Below, piece after piece: positions 49,038 to 58,538 of a DNA stretch of 64,000 bases (position 1 is its first letter; each line of letters opens with the position of its first letter). The DNA comes from a virus, in IMG/VR virus record IMGVR_UViG_3300023084_000010, positions 25,381 through 89,380 of that record; one strand, written 5' to 3'. Below the pieces are notes generated by a model. That model was not told the DNA's origin. It searched no databases and saw only the letters and a program-made list of their open reading frames with translations. The translations under genes were made by a program, and so were the position numbers.

Positions 49038-52000
49038 TTACGCTTGTGATTCTGACCAAGTAATACGTCCTGATGCACTAAACGGTTGGCTTGCACCAAT
49101 ACCACCAGTGTCAACAACACTAACAGCAACAGATATAACGTCTGGACCATTCGGGAACGTACCGTTACCACCTAATATACTATTACCTAAGTCAATGATG
49201 TCTCCCAAACTAAAGTTTGAAGCGTTTGACAAACGTTTACCTGTACTATCAGTACTACCACCTGCAGCACGGAAACTAAACACTTCTGTACCGCCTGTAA
49301 TAATATCACCTGCTTCGTGTTTAATAAGTTGTGATAGTGACGGGTTAGCAACGTTTTCCCATTCGATACTTGACAAGTCACCGTTTAGGATTAGTTTAAC
49401 TTCACAGTCGTGTGTTAGAATCAAACCAACTTCATTTAGTTTCAACTGCATTCTGTTGATAATGTCTCTTTCGCCTAAGTTTCCTGACAAGTTACTGTCA
49501 ACACTTGGAGCAAGTCTGAGCGACACTAACGGGATAACATCAGTACCTAGGTTAACGTCATCGTCACCGCCACCGGATGCTGGAGCACCAAGAGATACTG
49601 CAGTACCACTTGCTACTGTTGGATAAATGGCAGGATAACTTCTAGACTTACCAATATAAATGTAAACATAGAAAGTACTACCTGAGAAACCTGTGTAATC
49701 TACTTCATCACCGTCTAGTTCTCCGCCAGTTGTATACAGTTTCAAACCGCTATAGAACTTGCCTGAATCGCTACTACTAAATGGGATTCTTCTCCAGAAA
49801 TCATACTGTCTAGATCTCCAATCATATTGATAAAACCACTCAGTGTTACCGGTTGTTGTAGCAGTATTTGATTCACCGTTTGTAAACGATAGTGATTTAG
49901 ACGGAGCAGTAAATAAGTATGCCTTATCGTCGTCGAACGTACCGTCCATAATAACCGATGTACCCCAGTGGAACAGTGTCGGTGCGTATGTTGGATTTTG
50001 TCCATTTTCAATTTCGTACTTAGCAGGCAAGTTACCTGAACGCATATACGCTTCGTCTAGTCTGTTGTTGTGAATAAACTCGTGTACATACTTAACATGT
50101 CCGTGTGCATCTTTAAATCCAAATCTAATTTTACCAGCACCATACCAACTGTAGTCCATATATGCCATTTGAATTTTATTAATGTCTAATAAAAATCCTT
50201 TTTGACCTGTACCATCGCACGGATCAATATTCCATTGAGGTTGTGGTACTCTAACGTCTTCAGTTTTAGTTAAAATTGCACCGCTTGTACTTACACCTTT
50301 AAATTGTGGTTGTACATACATTTCGTTTTTGGCTGCAATTTTAGTTACTTTATAGCTTTGTCCGCGAATAACAACATAGTCTCCTACACTCAACTGTCCA
50401 CTAAAATCACTTGAATTGTCACCGCTAACTCTGCCGCTATTATTAACTAGTGTACTTGTACCACTTAACTGTGTAGTAGATGAACGTCTAACACAGTATA
50501 ATTGTGTACCGTCGTATTCAAAAAAGAAGCCGTTTTGTTGATCAAACATACCAGCACGTACATAAGCATCTGTGTATCCATTTAGATTATATTTAATAAT
50601 GCCGCTTGGAACACTACTAGTAGGTGCTTGTGTCATACCATATGTAAATCTGAAATCATCTAAAATTCCTGATACTGTTTTTAGTCCATTATATGCAGGA
50701 TCTGATGCATCTTTAACAGTAATAGCCGACCCAACACGCAATCTGTGTGGATACTTTGTAGTTGCTGTTGCAGTGTTTGCAGGATAATCTTCAATATCAA
50801 CGATACCGTACATTACTGAGTGATTGCCGCAGAAGTAGAATAATTCTTCTGGTGCATCTGTTGGTACTGTAAATGTAATTGTCCCGCTATCTGTACGTGA
50901 TCCTGTTACACCGTCAGTATATTCTCCATAATATGTACCTGAACTATAGTTATCGCCTGAATCTGTTGAGAAGTAGAACGGATGTCCAGTTGCAGTAACA
51001 TTAAATGTATACGTTGCGCCTCTGTATAATGTTAATATTGGATTATCGCCTTGTATCTCAGTGAACTGCCAAGAAACTGATCCATCATTTGCAACGTTGT
51101 ATGTTTCATTTGGCGCAGTTTGTCCTGCAGCACCTGATAAATTATCAAATGTGATAGGGGGATTAAAGTTAATCGCAAGTGATGTTTGAATACCTTTACC
51201 TGACTGATATCTAAAATACTTACGAGTTTGTCTTGTAACTTGTGAGAAAGGACTCGTACCTGCAGCAATTTCAACACCACCGTCGAATGGTCTATGCACT
51301 GAATAGCCATCTGGTTTAGCATAAACTTTTGTTTCTAAGAAGTGTTTTGTTGCAGCGTTTGTTATATCATACTGTCTATCAACTGTCATTTTACTATCAT
51401 CTGAAATAGATGTAATAGTTCTTTCTATTAGTTGACCAGGCGTACTACTATTGTCTTTAACATAAATTTTATCGCCTACTTTAAAGTAACGTTTGAACAG
51501 TGTTTCTGTACCTTCGATAATATTTGAACCATTTTCTACTGCAACTGTACCAATTGCTTCTGCAATACCTGCGACATTTGAAGTACTAAGTTTATGTGTA
51601 CCTGTACCTGCTGCTAATTCGATAATGTTATCTCTATTAAGAGCATCTTGTTCAGTTGGAGCAAACTGAAGGAATTGTTCATCTACTACTACAGCGTAGT
51701 ATGTACTACCGTTTGTTAAGTTAGTTAAGTCTGGGTTTCCATTACTATCGTATAAAACTGCAGTACCGGTAATTAATGTATGATCGCCGCCAGCTGCAAT
51801 TTGTATTGTCCCGTCTGTGTTGGCAGTAGTAGCATCTATGTCAAGTTGTGCACCGAAGATTTTGTTTGCAACTTGGAATGTAAATGTATCTTCAGTTGAA
51901 GCAGTTGTTGTATATGTTCCGTCAATAACGCCCAATTCTGCTGCAGTTACAAATTCAAAATCACCAGTACCTTGGTTTGTTAAGTTAATTTGTACACCGT

Positions 52001-54989
52001 TTTCTTCTAGTGCAATTCTGTTATCAGTAATAGCATTTGCAGTGTATGCGTTTCCAGCAACTAAGTTTGGATAAATGTAGTTTGTATCAAAATCTGTTAA
52101 CATTTGAACCATTAAGTTATCAAAATCAGTACTACTATTAAATGCAGTATCACTTTCGCCGACCATCCAAACTAATCCAAATTCAATTATATCTTTCCAG
52201 TAATAGTTACCATTCCAATAACTATACCAATATGTATTAGCATTAGTCGAATAAGTCATACCTGTATTTGAAGTGTATACATTCCAATCTGAGTTGTTAA
52301 AGAAATGACCATTCATATAACAAAGAGATGGTCCTCCACTACGAACATGTTTAAACCAAGTTGTTGACCATCTATAGTCATTTCCGTTAATTGTATTACT
52401 GCGGTTATTACTTGTTGAATATGTTTGCATACTACCTGGCGATGGTAACCCAAATCCGTCACGTAGATAACCATACCAGTATTCACTAGTAGTTTGTCTA
52501 TTAGACTCACGTGTCCAGAAGTAATAAGGTAGTGTAGAGTTTGCAGACCAGTCTGTAGCAACCATCATATTATTTCTATCTGCTAGGTTAGTACCTTGTA
52601 AAATATTATATGGTCTTGTACTACTAAAGTTTCCAACATTTAAGTTACTCGATGGCGGGTTTAGAGAACCATAATTACTGTACCATACAGTATTAGTTGT
52701 ATAGTATAAATCATAATAGTCCATTGCTGAGTTACCACTACTTACACCACTGTTGAACACACGTGTTGAATTAGGATTACTCGCAGTAACCATATTCTGC
52801 AAGCCTGCAGTATTTGCGGCCATATATGTGTTAATACTGTCATTCAATACACTCCAACTGTTTACGTTAGTACCATCTACACCTGCTGATGAATATGGAA
52901 TAATTTGTCCAGATGTTGATGTTGGTAATGTACCGCCGTTAATTTCTGTAACAGTAACTTCAGTACCACTAATTAATCCATGATCTTCTAAATAAAATGT
53001 ATTAGCTAAACTATTACGTCTTTCTCCAGTAAATGTATATTGACCTTTTGCTTCAGATAGTCTAACACCTGACAATTTAAATCTGTCTTCTGATATTACA
53101 TCGACATTATAAGAACCATCTGCTAAAGAAGATAAATTAGTTGTATTTGTTGGACTAGTACTACCAACATGTTGTAATATACTATTTGATCCTGTATAGC
53201 CGCCGTATGTTCCGCTATTAGTAGCAATTGAAATTGTGTCACCTGTTGTTAATCCGTGATCTTCAATAAAGAACGAATCACCTTCTGCATCTTCGACCAT
53301 TGGAACCCAGAATTCATATAAATCTGATGGATAATAGTTATAAGTTCCTGTATAATAGTATTTCGAACCGTGTATTTGACCACTCGATCCACTCAGGTAA
53401 ATATAACCAGTATAATTAGCAGTACTAAATCTTGTAAAGTCTTCAAAGATGTTATAACGATTTGCAGTGTTCACACCGCCCGATGATATAAAGTTAAAGT
53501 TACTACTTGCATATGGTGAATATGTGTAGTTAGTACCAATGTAGTACATCATATAATAAAAAGAACCAGGAGCATTTCTAGCAAATGGAACCCATTTTAC
53601 AGTTTGTCCACTTTGATATCCTAATCCGTATCCTCCGTTAAATGTGGATCTGAGATCCCATCCAGATCCAGTCCCATTATATGCATTTCTTGTATAAGAT
53701 TGTGCTTGATAACTACGATAACGAACATAAACATATTTGATCTCATACGCTAAGTGTAAAGAGTGTCTACCGAAATAACTAGTACCTGCACTACTAAAGC
53801 TAATTGCAGCACCATTATAACTAGATGTCAACTGAATGTTGTTATCATCTACTTTTTTAATATAATATGCTTCAAATTGACCTAATCCGCCGATTGCTTC
53901 GTCTGATACCGGAGGCATATAGAACACAACATCGTTATCTCTTAGTTGGTGATTTGTCCATTGAATAGAATTGTTTGAAGTGTTAACTTGAGTACTATCA
54001 AACTTTGTACTCCACCATGATCTCATTTGTTTTGTTTCGGTTTGTGTATAGTCAGGACTTACACTAAATTGTAATGTTTCTTCTTCATCGACGTAAGGAC
54101 GACCGTCTGGTGCAGTATCTGTTGTTATGTATTCAAATTTAACCGATTTACCGCCAACACTGTTTAGCAAATAGAATTGGTTACCAGTGACAAACCCATG
54201 TGGATCGGATGTAGTAACTGTAATTGTACTCGGTTCAGCTAGGTCGGTTGTAATACCAGCTGCCGGATCAAACGGAATTTGAGACCCTGTATAGAACGTA
54301 CCCGGAGTAACTGTAGAATAAATGTTACCAATGTTTCCTGTTACTCGTTGTGCAGCATTTGCTCTGAATGTAAAACTTGTTGTAGTTGGAACACTAGCAA
54401 TCAAGAATTTACCTTCTGCTGTTCTACTAGATAGACCTTGCACATCGATGGGAGTACCAACTGGTAACGAATGATCTTCGCCTGTGATAACAGTGATAAT
54501 TCTTGAACCGTCAACTGCATTTATACTCAAAACATCGGCAATGGCTAAATCCCCGTCTGAGATATAAAATGAAGGAACGTTGTTAGATAGTTCAAGTGTT
54601 TCCCACTTAGTTGGCTGTAGACCATATTCAAAGTCAGTATCGATCAAGTTCTCTGGTGCACTAACACGAATTTTATGCACTGGATCTAAGAATGAATCAT
54701 CAATATTCATCTTAGCATTACCTTCGTCTACAATGATTTGTAAACGATCATCGTCTGTCATAGTGCCTAATGCATTAACATCCATGTCTAGGTTTATAGT
54801 TGTTTCTTCTAAAACACCGTCCCATGTAACTGTGCCGCCAGCTGCTGGATCAGCAAAGTTGTAGATAATGTCATTTGTTGTTACGTTTGTTATCAAAAAG
54901 ATGTCATCTAATTTCATGAACTCTTTAATAACAATTGTACCAGCGGCTACGTTAAATGTGTATCCGTAGTTTATAAGTTTCTTAGCCAT
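49038..54989 (-). CDS. Very large virion structural protein with cupredoxin-like domain
   Basis: 1983 residues, the largest complete gene. The N-terminal part (LDPVHKIRVSAPENLIDTDF, then YGLQPTKWETLEL) is, from memory, typical of giant structural proteins in T4-like marine phages. The middle holds many Tyr/Ser/Asn-rich segments. At about residues 1300-1400 is a cupredoxin-like domain with GHPFYF and FYFCGNHSVMYG (His-Cys-His-Met). The C-terminal part looks like a baseplate- or fibre-associated domain. GGAGG ribosome binding site. Probably a long fibre or baseplate-associated protein. Confidence 0.7.
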   Translation of the reverse strand: MAKKLINYGYTFNVAAGTIVIKEFMKLDDIFLITNVTTNDIIYNFADPAAGGTVTWDGVLEETTINLDMDVNALGTMTDDDRLQIIVDEGNAKMNIDDSFLDPVHKIRVSAPENLIDTDFEYGLQPTKWETLELSNNVPSFYISDGDLAIADVLSINAVDGSRIITVITGEDHSLPVGTPIDVQGLSSRTAEGKFLIASVPTTTSFTFRANAAQRVTGNIGNIYSTVTPGTFYTGSQIPFDPAAGITTDLAEPSTITVTTSDPHGFVTGNQFYLLNSVGGKSVKFEYITTDTAPDGRPYVDEEETLQFSVSPDYTQTETKQMRSWWSTKFDSTQVNTSNNSIQWTNHQLRDNDVVFYMPPVSDEAIGGLGQFEAYYIKKVDDNNIQLTSSYNGAAISFSSAGTSYFGRHSLHLAYEIKYVYVRYRSYQAQSYTRNAYNGTGSGWDLRSTFNGGYGLGYQSGQTVKWVPFARNAPGSFYYMMYYIGTNYTYSPYASSNFNFISSGGVNTANRYNIFEDFTRFSTANYTGYIYLSGSSGQIHGSKYYYTGTYNYYPSDLYEFWVPMVEDAEGDSFFIEDHGLTTGDTISIATNSGTYGGYTGSNSILQHVGSTSPTNTTNLSSLADGSYNVDVISEDRFKLSGVRLSEAKGQYTFTGERRNSLANTFYLEDHGLISGTEVTVTEINGGTLPTSTSGQIIPYSSAGVDGTNVNSWSVLNDSINTYMAANTAGLQNMVTASNPNSTRVFNSGVSSGNSAMDYYDLYYTTNTVWYSNYGSLNPPSSNLNVGNFSSTRPYNILQGTNLADRNNMMVATDWSANSTLPYYFWTRESNRQTTSEYWYGYLRDGFGLPSPGSMQTYSTSNNRSNTINGNDYRWSTTWFKHVRSGGPSLCYMNGHFFNNSDWNVYTSNTGMTYSTNANTYWYSYWNGNYYWKDIIEFGLVWMVGESDTAFNSSTDFDNLMVQMLTDFDTNYIYPNLVAGNAYTANAITDNRIALEENGVQINLTNQGTGDFEFVTAAELGVIDGTYTTTASTEDTFTFQVANKIFGAQLDIDATTANTDGTIQIAAGGDHTLITGTAVLYDSNGNPDLTNLTNGSTYYAVVVDEQFLQFAPTEQDALNRDNIIELAAGTGTHKLSTSNVAGIAEAIGTVAVENGSNIIEGTETLFKRYFKVGDKIYVKDNSSTPGQLIERTITSISDDSKMTVDRQYDITNAATKHFLETKVYAKPDGYSVHRPFDGGVEIAAGTSPFSQVTRQTRKYFRYQSGKGIQTSLAINFNPPITFDNLSGAAGQTAPNETYNVANDGSVSWQFTEIQGDNPILTLYRGATYTFNVTATGHPFYFSTDSGDNYSSGTYYGEYTDGVTGSRTDSGTITFTVPTDAPEELFYFCGNHSVMYGIVDIEDYPANTATATTKYPHRLRVGSAITVKDASDPAYNGLKTVSGILDDFRFTYGMTQAPTSSVPSGIIKYNLNGYTDAYVRAGMFDQQNGFFFEYDGTQLYCVRRSSTTQLSGTSTLVNNSGRVSGDNSSDFSGQLSVGDYVVIRGQSYKVTKIAAKNEMYVQPQFKGVSTSGAILTKTEDVRVPQPQWNIDPCDGTGQKGFLLDINKIQMAYMDYSWYGAGKIRFGFKDAHGHVKYVHEFIHNNRLDEAYMRSGNLPAKYEIENGQNPTYAPTLFHWGTSVIMDGTFDDDKAYLFTAPSKSLSFTNGESNTATTTGNTEWFYQYDWRSRQYDFWRRIPFSSSDSGKFYSGLKLYTTGGELDGDEVDYTGFSGSTFYVYIYIGKSRSYPAIYPTVASGTAVSLGAPASGGGDDDVNLGTDVIPLVSLRLAPSVDSNLSGNLGERDIINRMQLKLNEVGLILTHDCEVKLILNGDLSSIEWENVANPSLSQLIKHEAGDIITGGTEVFSFRAAGGSTDSTGKRLSNASNFSLGDIIDLGNSILGGNGTFPNGPDVISVAVSVVDTGGIGASQPFSASGRITWSESQA

Positions 54990-54995
54990 ATTAAG

Positions 54996-55181
54996 TTATC
55001 CTCCAAGCGCAATTGCATATGCTACTGCTAATTTTTTTGACGCAAGATCTGCATCTAACTCCGTTGTGTTAATATTCGTTGCTACTTCCCACGCACCAGT
55101 TGAAGTACGATATACGTATGTAATACCGTTTAAACTATACGTGTCACCGTTTGATGGGTTTGCTGGAAAATTAAATGCCAT
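54996..55181 (-). CDS. Stand-alone fibre-leader module
   Basis: 61 residues, consisting almost only of the FPANPSNGDTYSLNGITYVY, then TGAWEV module that starts three of the larger adhesins. It starts 7 bp upstream of the giant structural gene. It has its own late promoter in the loop of an RBS-hiding hairpin. It could be an adaptor for fibre attachment. Confidence 0.65.
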   Translation of the reverse strand: MAFNFPANPSNGDTYSLNGITYVYRTSTGAWEVATNINTTELDADLASKKLAVAYAIALGG

Positions 55182-55186
55182 GCTTG

Positions 55187-55221
55187 CTCTCCGTTTTATT
55201 AAAAGTATTTATCACGGAAAG
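55187..55221 (-). promoter_or_regulatory. RBS-occluding hairpin with late promoter in its loop
   Basis: Minus-strand CTTTCCGT (55214-55221) pairs with ACGGAGAG (55187-55194) through 8 bp, one being G-U. The right arm contains the ribosome binding site GGAG of the gene at 55181 and the 19-nt loop holds GATAAATA. Confidence 0.65.
55206..55213 (-). promoter_or_regulatory. T4-type late promoter (GATAAATA) inside hairpin loop
   Basis: Minus-strand GATAAATA, 25 nt before the ATG at 55181. Confidence 0.8.
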
Positions 55222-55238
55222 ATGATAATGTAAATTAA

Positions 55239-57047
55239 TTAAACAGTTGTTTCACCAGCAGTTGATGATGCAAGATCTACATTTGTTGAAGGGAATGCTC
55301 TACCTGTGCCCCAAATAATTCTTACAGCACCTGGGCCACCATAACTGTTTGGACTGTTGCCAAAGCGACCGTAGCCTCCGCCGCCGTAACTACCCGCAAT
55401 GCCGTCGGCATTTGTGCTAACACTTGATCCTTTGGTGCCGTTAGGGCCACTGTTAACAGTTGTATAATAACCTACTTGACCACCGGAACCTGCGCCGCCG
55501 TTTCCGCCGTGACTGCCACTATAGGTTCCTGGGTTTGCACCTCTAGCACCGCTGGCACCTTCTCCGTACACGCCAACGCCACCACCACCGCCAGCGGTGT
55601 AGTCACCATAAGAGCCACCACCGCCTCCGCCGCCTGAACCAGCAGTTGCACTATAAAATGGATTTGCCGATCCAGTGCCGTAGCCACCTCTGCCACCATT
55701 ACCTGAGTACCCGCCAGCACCTCCTCCGCCAGGTTCAGTTCCTCCTGTTCCCCAAGTTCCATCACCGCCATTGCCACCGCCGTCTCCGGTGTAACTACCT
55801 CCGCCGCCAAATTGGCCAGCGCCGCTAAGACCTGTAGGAGGAATTCCGCCTCCTCCTTTGACAGTAGATGTGTTTATAAAATAACTATCACCGCCGTTAC
55901 ATGTGGAAAGATTGTCAGATCCAATACGACTACCACGTCTGCCTACGACAACTGTATACGATTGACCAGGAGTAACAGGAATATTATTTTTCCATCCTAG
56001 ACCGCCACCACCAGAACTAACAGAAGGAGTGTTTAGACCTGCACCGCCACCACCGATAGCAACTACACAAACACTAGTTACACCTTCTGGTGCAATCCAA
56101 CTATGTGTTCCTACTGTGTCAAATAATACACCACCCGGTGGGGCAGCGAATGCTAGGTCCAATGTAGAGGTAAAATATGCTGTGTTGATTCCGTCAGTTG
56201 CTGAAAATGTTATATCGAAACTACCAGCATTTGATTCATTTGTACTCGGTGTAATAGTGAAAACATTAGAATTAGCACCTGTTCCTTGACTAACTGTAGC
56301 TTGATTTGTTAAACCACTAGTTGTATATCCTATTGTAGTATCGAATCCCTCGGGATCGGTTACATTCAATGTTATTACTGTGGCTGTTCCATCTGTTGCT
56401 AATTGATATTCGCTTTCGGCACCTGAAATTGACGGGTTTTGGTTTATTAATGCAATTTGATACCACCCATTATTCCAGAAAAATAATCTGTCTGTGTCTT
56501 CTGCAAATGCCATGTCTCCAATATTGTTATTAGTTTCTGGAAACAAATCTTGTTGAGAATAAACTGTAACTGCACCACCATTGGCTTGTGGAGTCACAAA
56601 ACTAAAATTACCTGATCCGTCTGTTTGTAATACTTGTCCGTTTGTACCGTCTGTAATTCCTAAATCTGTCAGTGTAGATGGAATACTAGTTGACAATGCA
56701 TAAGGTGCTACACTAGGCACATTTGGTGGAGTATATGTAAAAACACCTGTTGTATTATTATAAGAAAGTGCTCCGTTTCCAGAAGGTTCAGATGCAGTTA
56801 CAATGCTTAAATCTGTTAAAGCAATGCCTCCTCCGCCGCCAGCACTGGATTTTTCTTTCCATTCAATCGTACTAGTTGTATCATTCTCAACTGCAATATA
56901 AGTAATCTCATTTGATTCATTATACCAAATTTCTCCTTCTATAGGATTAGAAGGCTGTACAGCACTGACTGTTGTTTTTTTGCCGCCGCCAGATATTCCT
57001 TTAATAGCTGCTTTTTCTTGCTTATATGTTTTTAGTGATCTTCCCAT
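55239..57047 (-). CDS. Adhesin with glycine-rich C-terminal domain
   Basis: 602 residues. N-terminus MGRSLKTYKQEKAAIKGISGG, shared with 57060-58535; then AVQPSNPIEGEIWYN, an Ig-like domain (about 210-300) and from about 310 a domain starting SWIAPEGVTSVCVVAIGGGG with many GGGG runs. Such Gly-rich domains resemble polyglycine-II sandwich adhesins of T-even gp38 type, which bind outer-membrane proteins. The closing VRIIWGTGRAFPSTNV may be a capping motif. A receptor-binding role is inferred. Confidence 0.7.
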   Translation of the reverse strand: MGRSLKTYKQEKAAIKGISGGGKKTTVSAVQPSNPIEGEIWYNESNEITYIAVENDTTSTIEWKEKSSAGGGGGIALTDLSIVTASEPSGNGALSYNNTTGVFTYTPPNVPSVAPYALSTSIPSTLTDLGITDGTNGQVLQTDGSGNFSFVTPQANGGAVTVYSQQDLFPETNNNIGDMAFAEDTDRLFFWNNGWYQIALINQNPSISGAESEYQLATDGTATVITLNVTDPEGFDTTIGYTTSGLTNQATVSQGTGANSNVFTITPSTNESNAGSFDITFSATDGINTAYFTSTLDLAFAAPPGGVLFDTVGTHSWIAPEGVTSVCVVAIGGGGAGLNTPSVSSGGGGLGWKNNIPVTPGQSYTVVVGRRGSRIGSDNLSTCNGGDSYFINTSTVKGGGGIPPTGLSGAGQFGGGGSYTGDGGGNGGDGTWGTGGTEPGGGGAGGYSGNGGRGGYGTGSANPFYSATAGSGGGGGGGSYGDYTAGGGGGVGVYGEGASGARGANPGTYSGSHGGNGGAGSGGQVGYYTTVNSGPNGTKGSSVSTNADGIAGSYGGGGYGRFGNSPNSYGGPGAVRIIWGTGRAFPSTNVDLASSTAGETTV

Positions 57048-57059
57048 AATATTACTTAT

Positions 57060-58535
57060 CTAGATAGTTGTTTCACCTGCTGTCGAATCTGCTAATGACA
57101 CGTTTGTAGATGGAAATGCTCGCCCGTTGCCCCAAATAATTCTTACAGCGCCATTTGCACCAGCGCCAGGAGTAAATGCCGCCGCTTCGCCGCCGGCTCC
57201 CCCGCCTCCGTATAGACCGCCAGCACCATTTGCTCCGTCATTTACTCCGTTAGATCCATTTGCACCACCTGATCCGCCGCCGCCGCCACTGCCAGTGACA
57301 GTTCCCGCTCCGCCAGTGCCACTTGCGCCTTCGCCATATAAACCAACTCCGCCGCCTCCGCCTGCATCCTGATTTTCTGTGGAGCCACCTCCACCTCCAC
57401 CTCCTGCGCCAATGCCCCCTGTAACAGGAGAGGTGTCAACAAGATTATCTGCTCCAGTGCCGCCGTTTCCAGAATAGCCGCCGGCGCCTCCGCCGCCGCC
57501 TGGTGCGTATGATGTGTGTCCTTGCCCGCCGTTGCCGCCATTACCACCGCCATTACGTGCTGATCCAGATGACGTGCCGCCAACACCGCCGGCGGTCGGC
57601 TGGGTTGTTGCATCAATTACTCCGCCGCCGCCACCACCAGCATATAATACTGAACTATTATCAAACCACGAAGGGGTGCCATTGCCACCTGTGCCACCGC
57701 CAACTCCTACATTAACACTGAAAGATTGGCCTGGAGTAACGATTATATTATTAGCATAAGCTAATCCGCCGCCGCCTCCACCTGAAGCATCATCTGGAGT
57801 GGTATACCATCCACCACCGCCACCTGCACCTACACAAACAACACAAATCGAAGTCACATTCTCTGGAACCGTAAATGTCTGTGTATTCAAACTAGTAACT
57901 AATACACCGCCTGGTTCGGCTTCGTTAATTAAAGAACCAAAATTAATTAAATACCATCCGTTATTCCACAAAAATAATCTGTCTGTGTCTTCTGCAAATG
58001 CCATATCTCCAATGCTATTTCCAGTTATAGGCATGCTAGCTTGTGTATTGTAAACTGTAACACTGGTGTTTAGACTTGGCGTAGCGAAGGAAAAATTACT
58101 AGAACCATTTGTAGATAATAATTGTCCGTTTGTACCATCAGTGATTCCTAAATCAGTAAGTGTAGTTGGTATATTTGATGATAAAGCAAGACCAGATACA
58201 TCAGGAACACTGGGAGGAGTGTAAGTAAAAGATCCAGTTACATTATTGTAAACTATCGAAGGGTTATCCGCACCTAGTGTTGATGTACTGAAGTCTGTAA
58301 GTGCAATACTACTACCAGTGTTTCCTTTAGATAAAGATTTAAATTCTACAGTAGAAGTAGTGTCGTTTTCAATTGCAATATAAGCAACTTCGTTTACTTT
58401 ATCAAACCACTCGTCGCCTTCTACAGGATCAGAAGGTTGCGTGGCACTTACTGTTATTTTGCCACTATCGGCTCCTGCAGAAACTCCTTTTAAAGATTCT
58501 TTTTCTTGCTGTAACGCCTTTAAGGATCGTGGCAT
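57060..58535 (-). CDS. Adhesin paralogue with glycine-rich C-terminal domain
   Basis: 491 residues, same plan as 55239-57047 but without the Ig-like domain: MPRSLKALQQEKESLKGVSA, ATQPSDPVEGDEWFD, then a Gly-rich domain starting VPENVTSICVVCVGAGGGGG and the same VRIIWGNGRAFPSTNV end. The two genes are tandem duplicates that differ in the Gly-rich loops. The ATG follows the stop of the right-end fibre, GGAG 10 nt upstream. Confidence 0.7.
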   Translation of the reverse strand: MPRSLKALQQEKESLKGVSAGADSGKITVSATQPSDPVEGDEWFDKVNEVAYIAIENDTTSTVEFKSLSKGNTGSSIALTDFSTSTLGADNPSIVYNNVTGSFTYTPPSVPDVSGLALSSNIPTTLTDLGITDGTNGQLLSTNGSSNFSFATPSLNTSVTVYNTQASMPITGNSIGDMAFAEDTDRLFLWNNGWYLINFGSLINEAEPGGVLVTSLNTQTFTVPENVTSICVVCVGAGGGGGWYTTPDDASGGGGGGLAYANNIIVTPGQSFSVNVGVGGGTGGNGTPSWFDNSSVLYAGGGGGGVIDATTQPTAGGVGGTSSGSARNGGGNGGNGGQGHTSYAPGGGGGAGGYSGNGGTGADNLVDTSPVTGGIGAGGGGGGGSTENQDAGGGGGVGLYGEGASGTGGAGTVTGSGGGGGSGGANGSNGVNDGANGAGGLYGGGGAGGEAAAFTPGAGANGAVRIIWGNGRAFPSTNVSLADSTAGETTI

Positions 58536-58538
58536 TTA

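Noticed and set aside
55472-57759. Open frames rich in Pro, Ala or His in other frames of the glycine-rich adhesins
   Set aside because: Caused by GGN-rich codons read in other frames (Pro on the opposite strand); no initiation signals.
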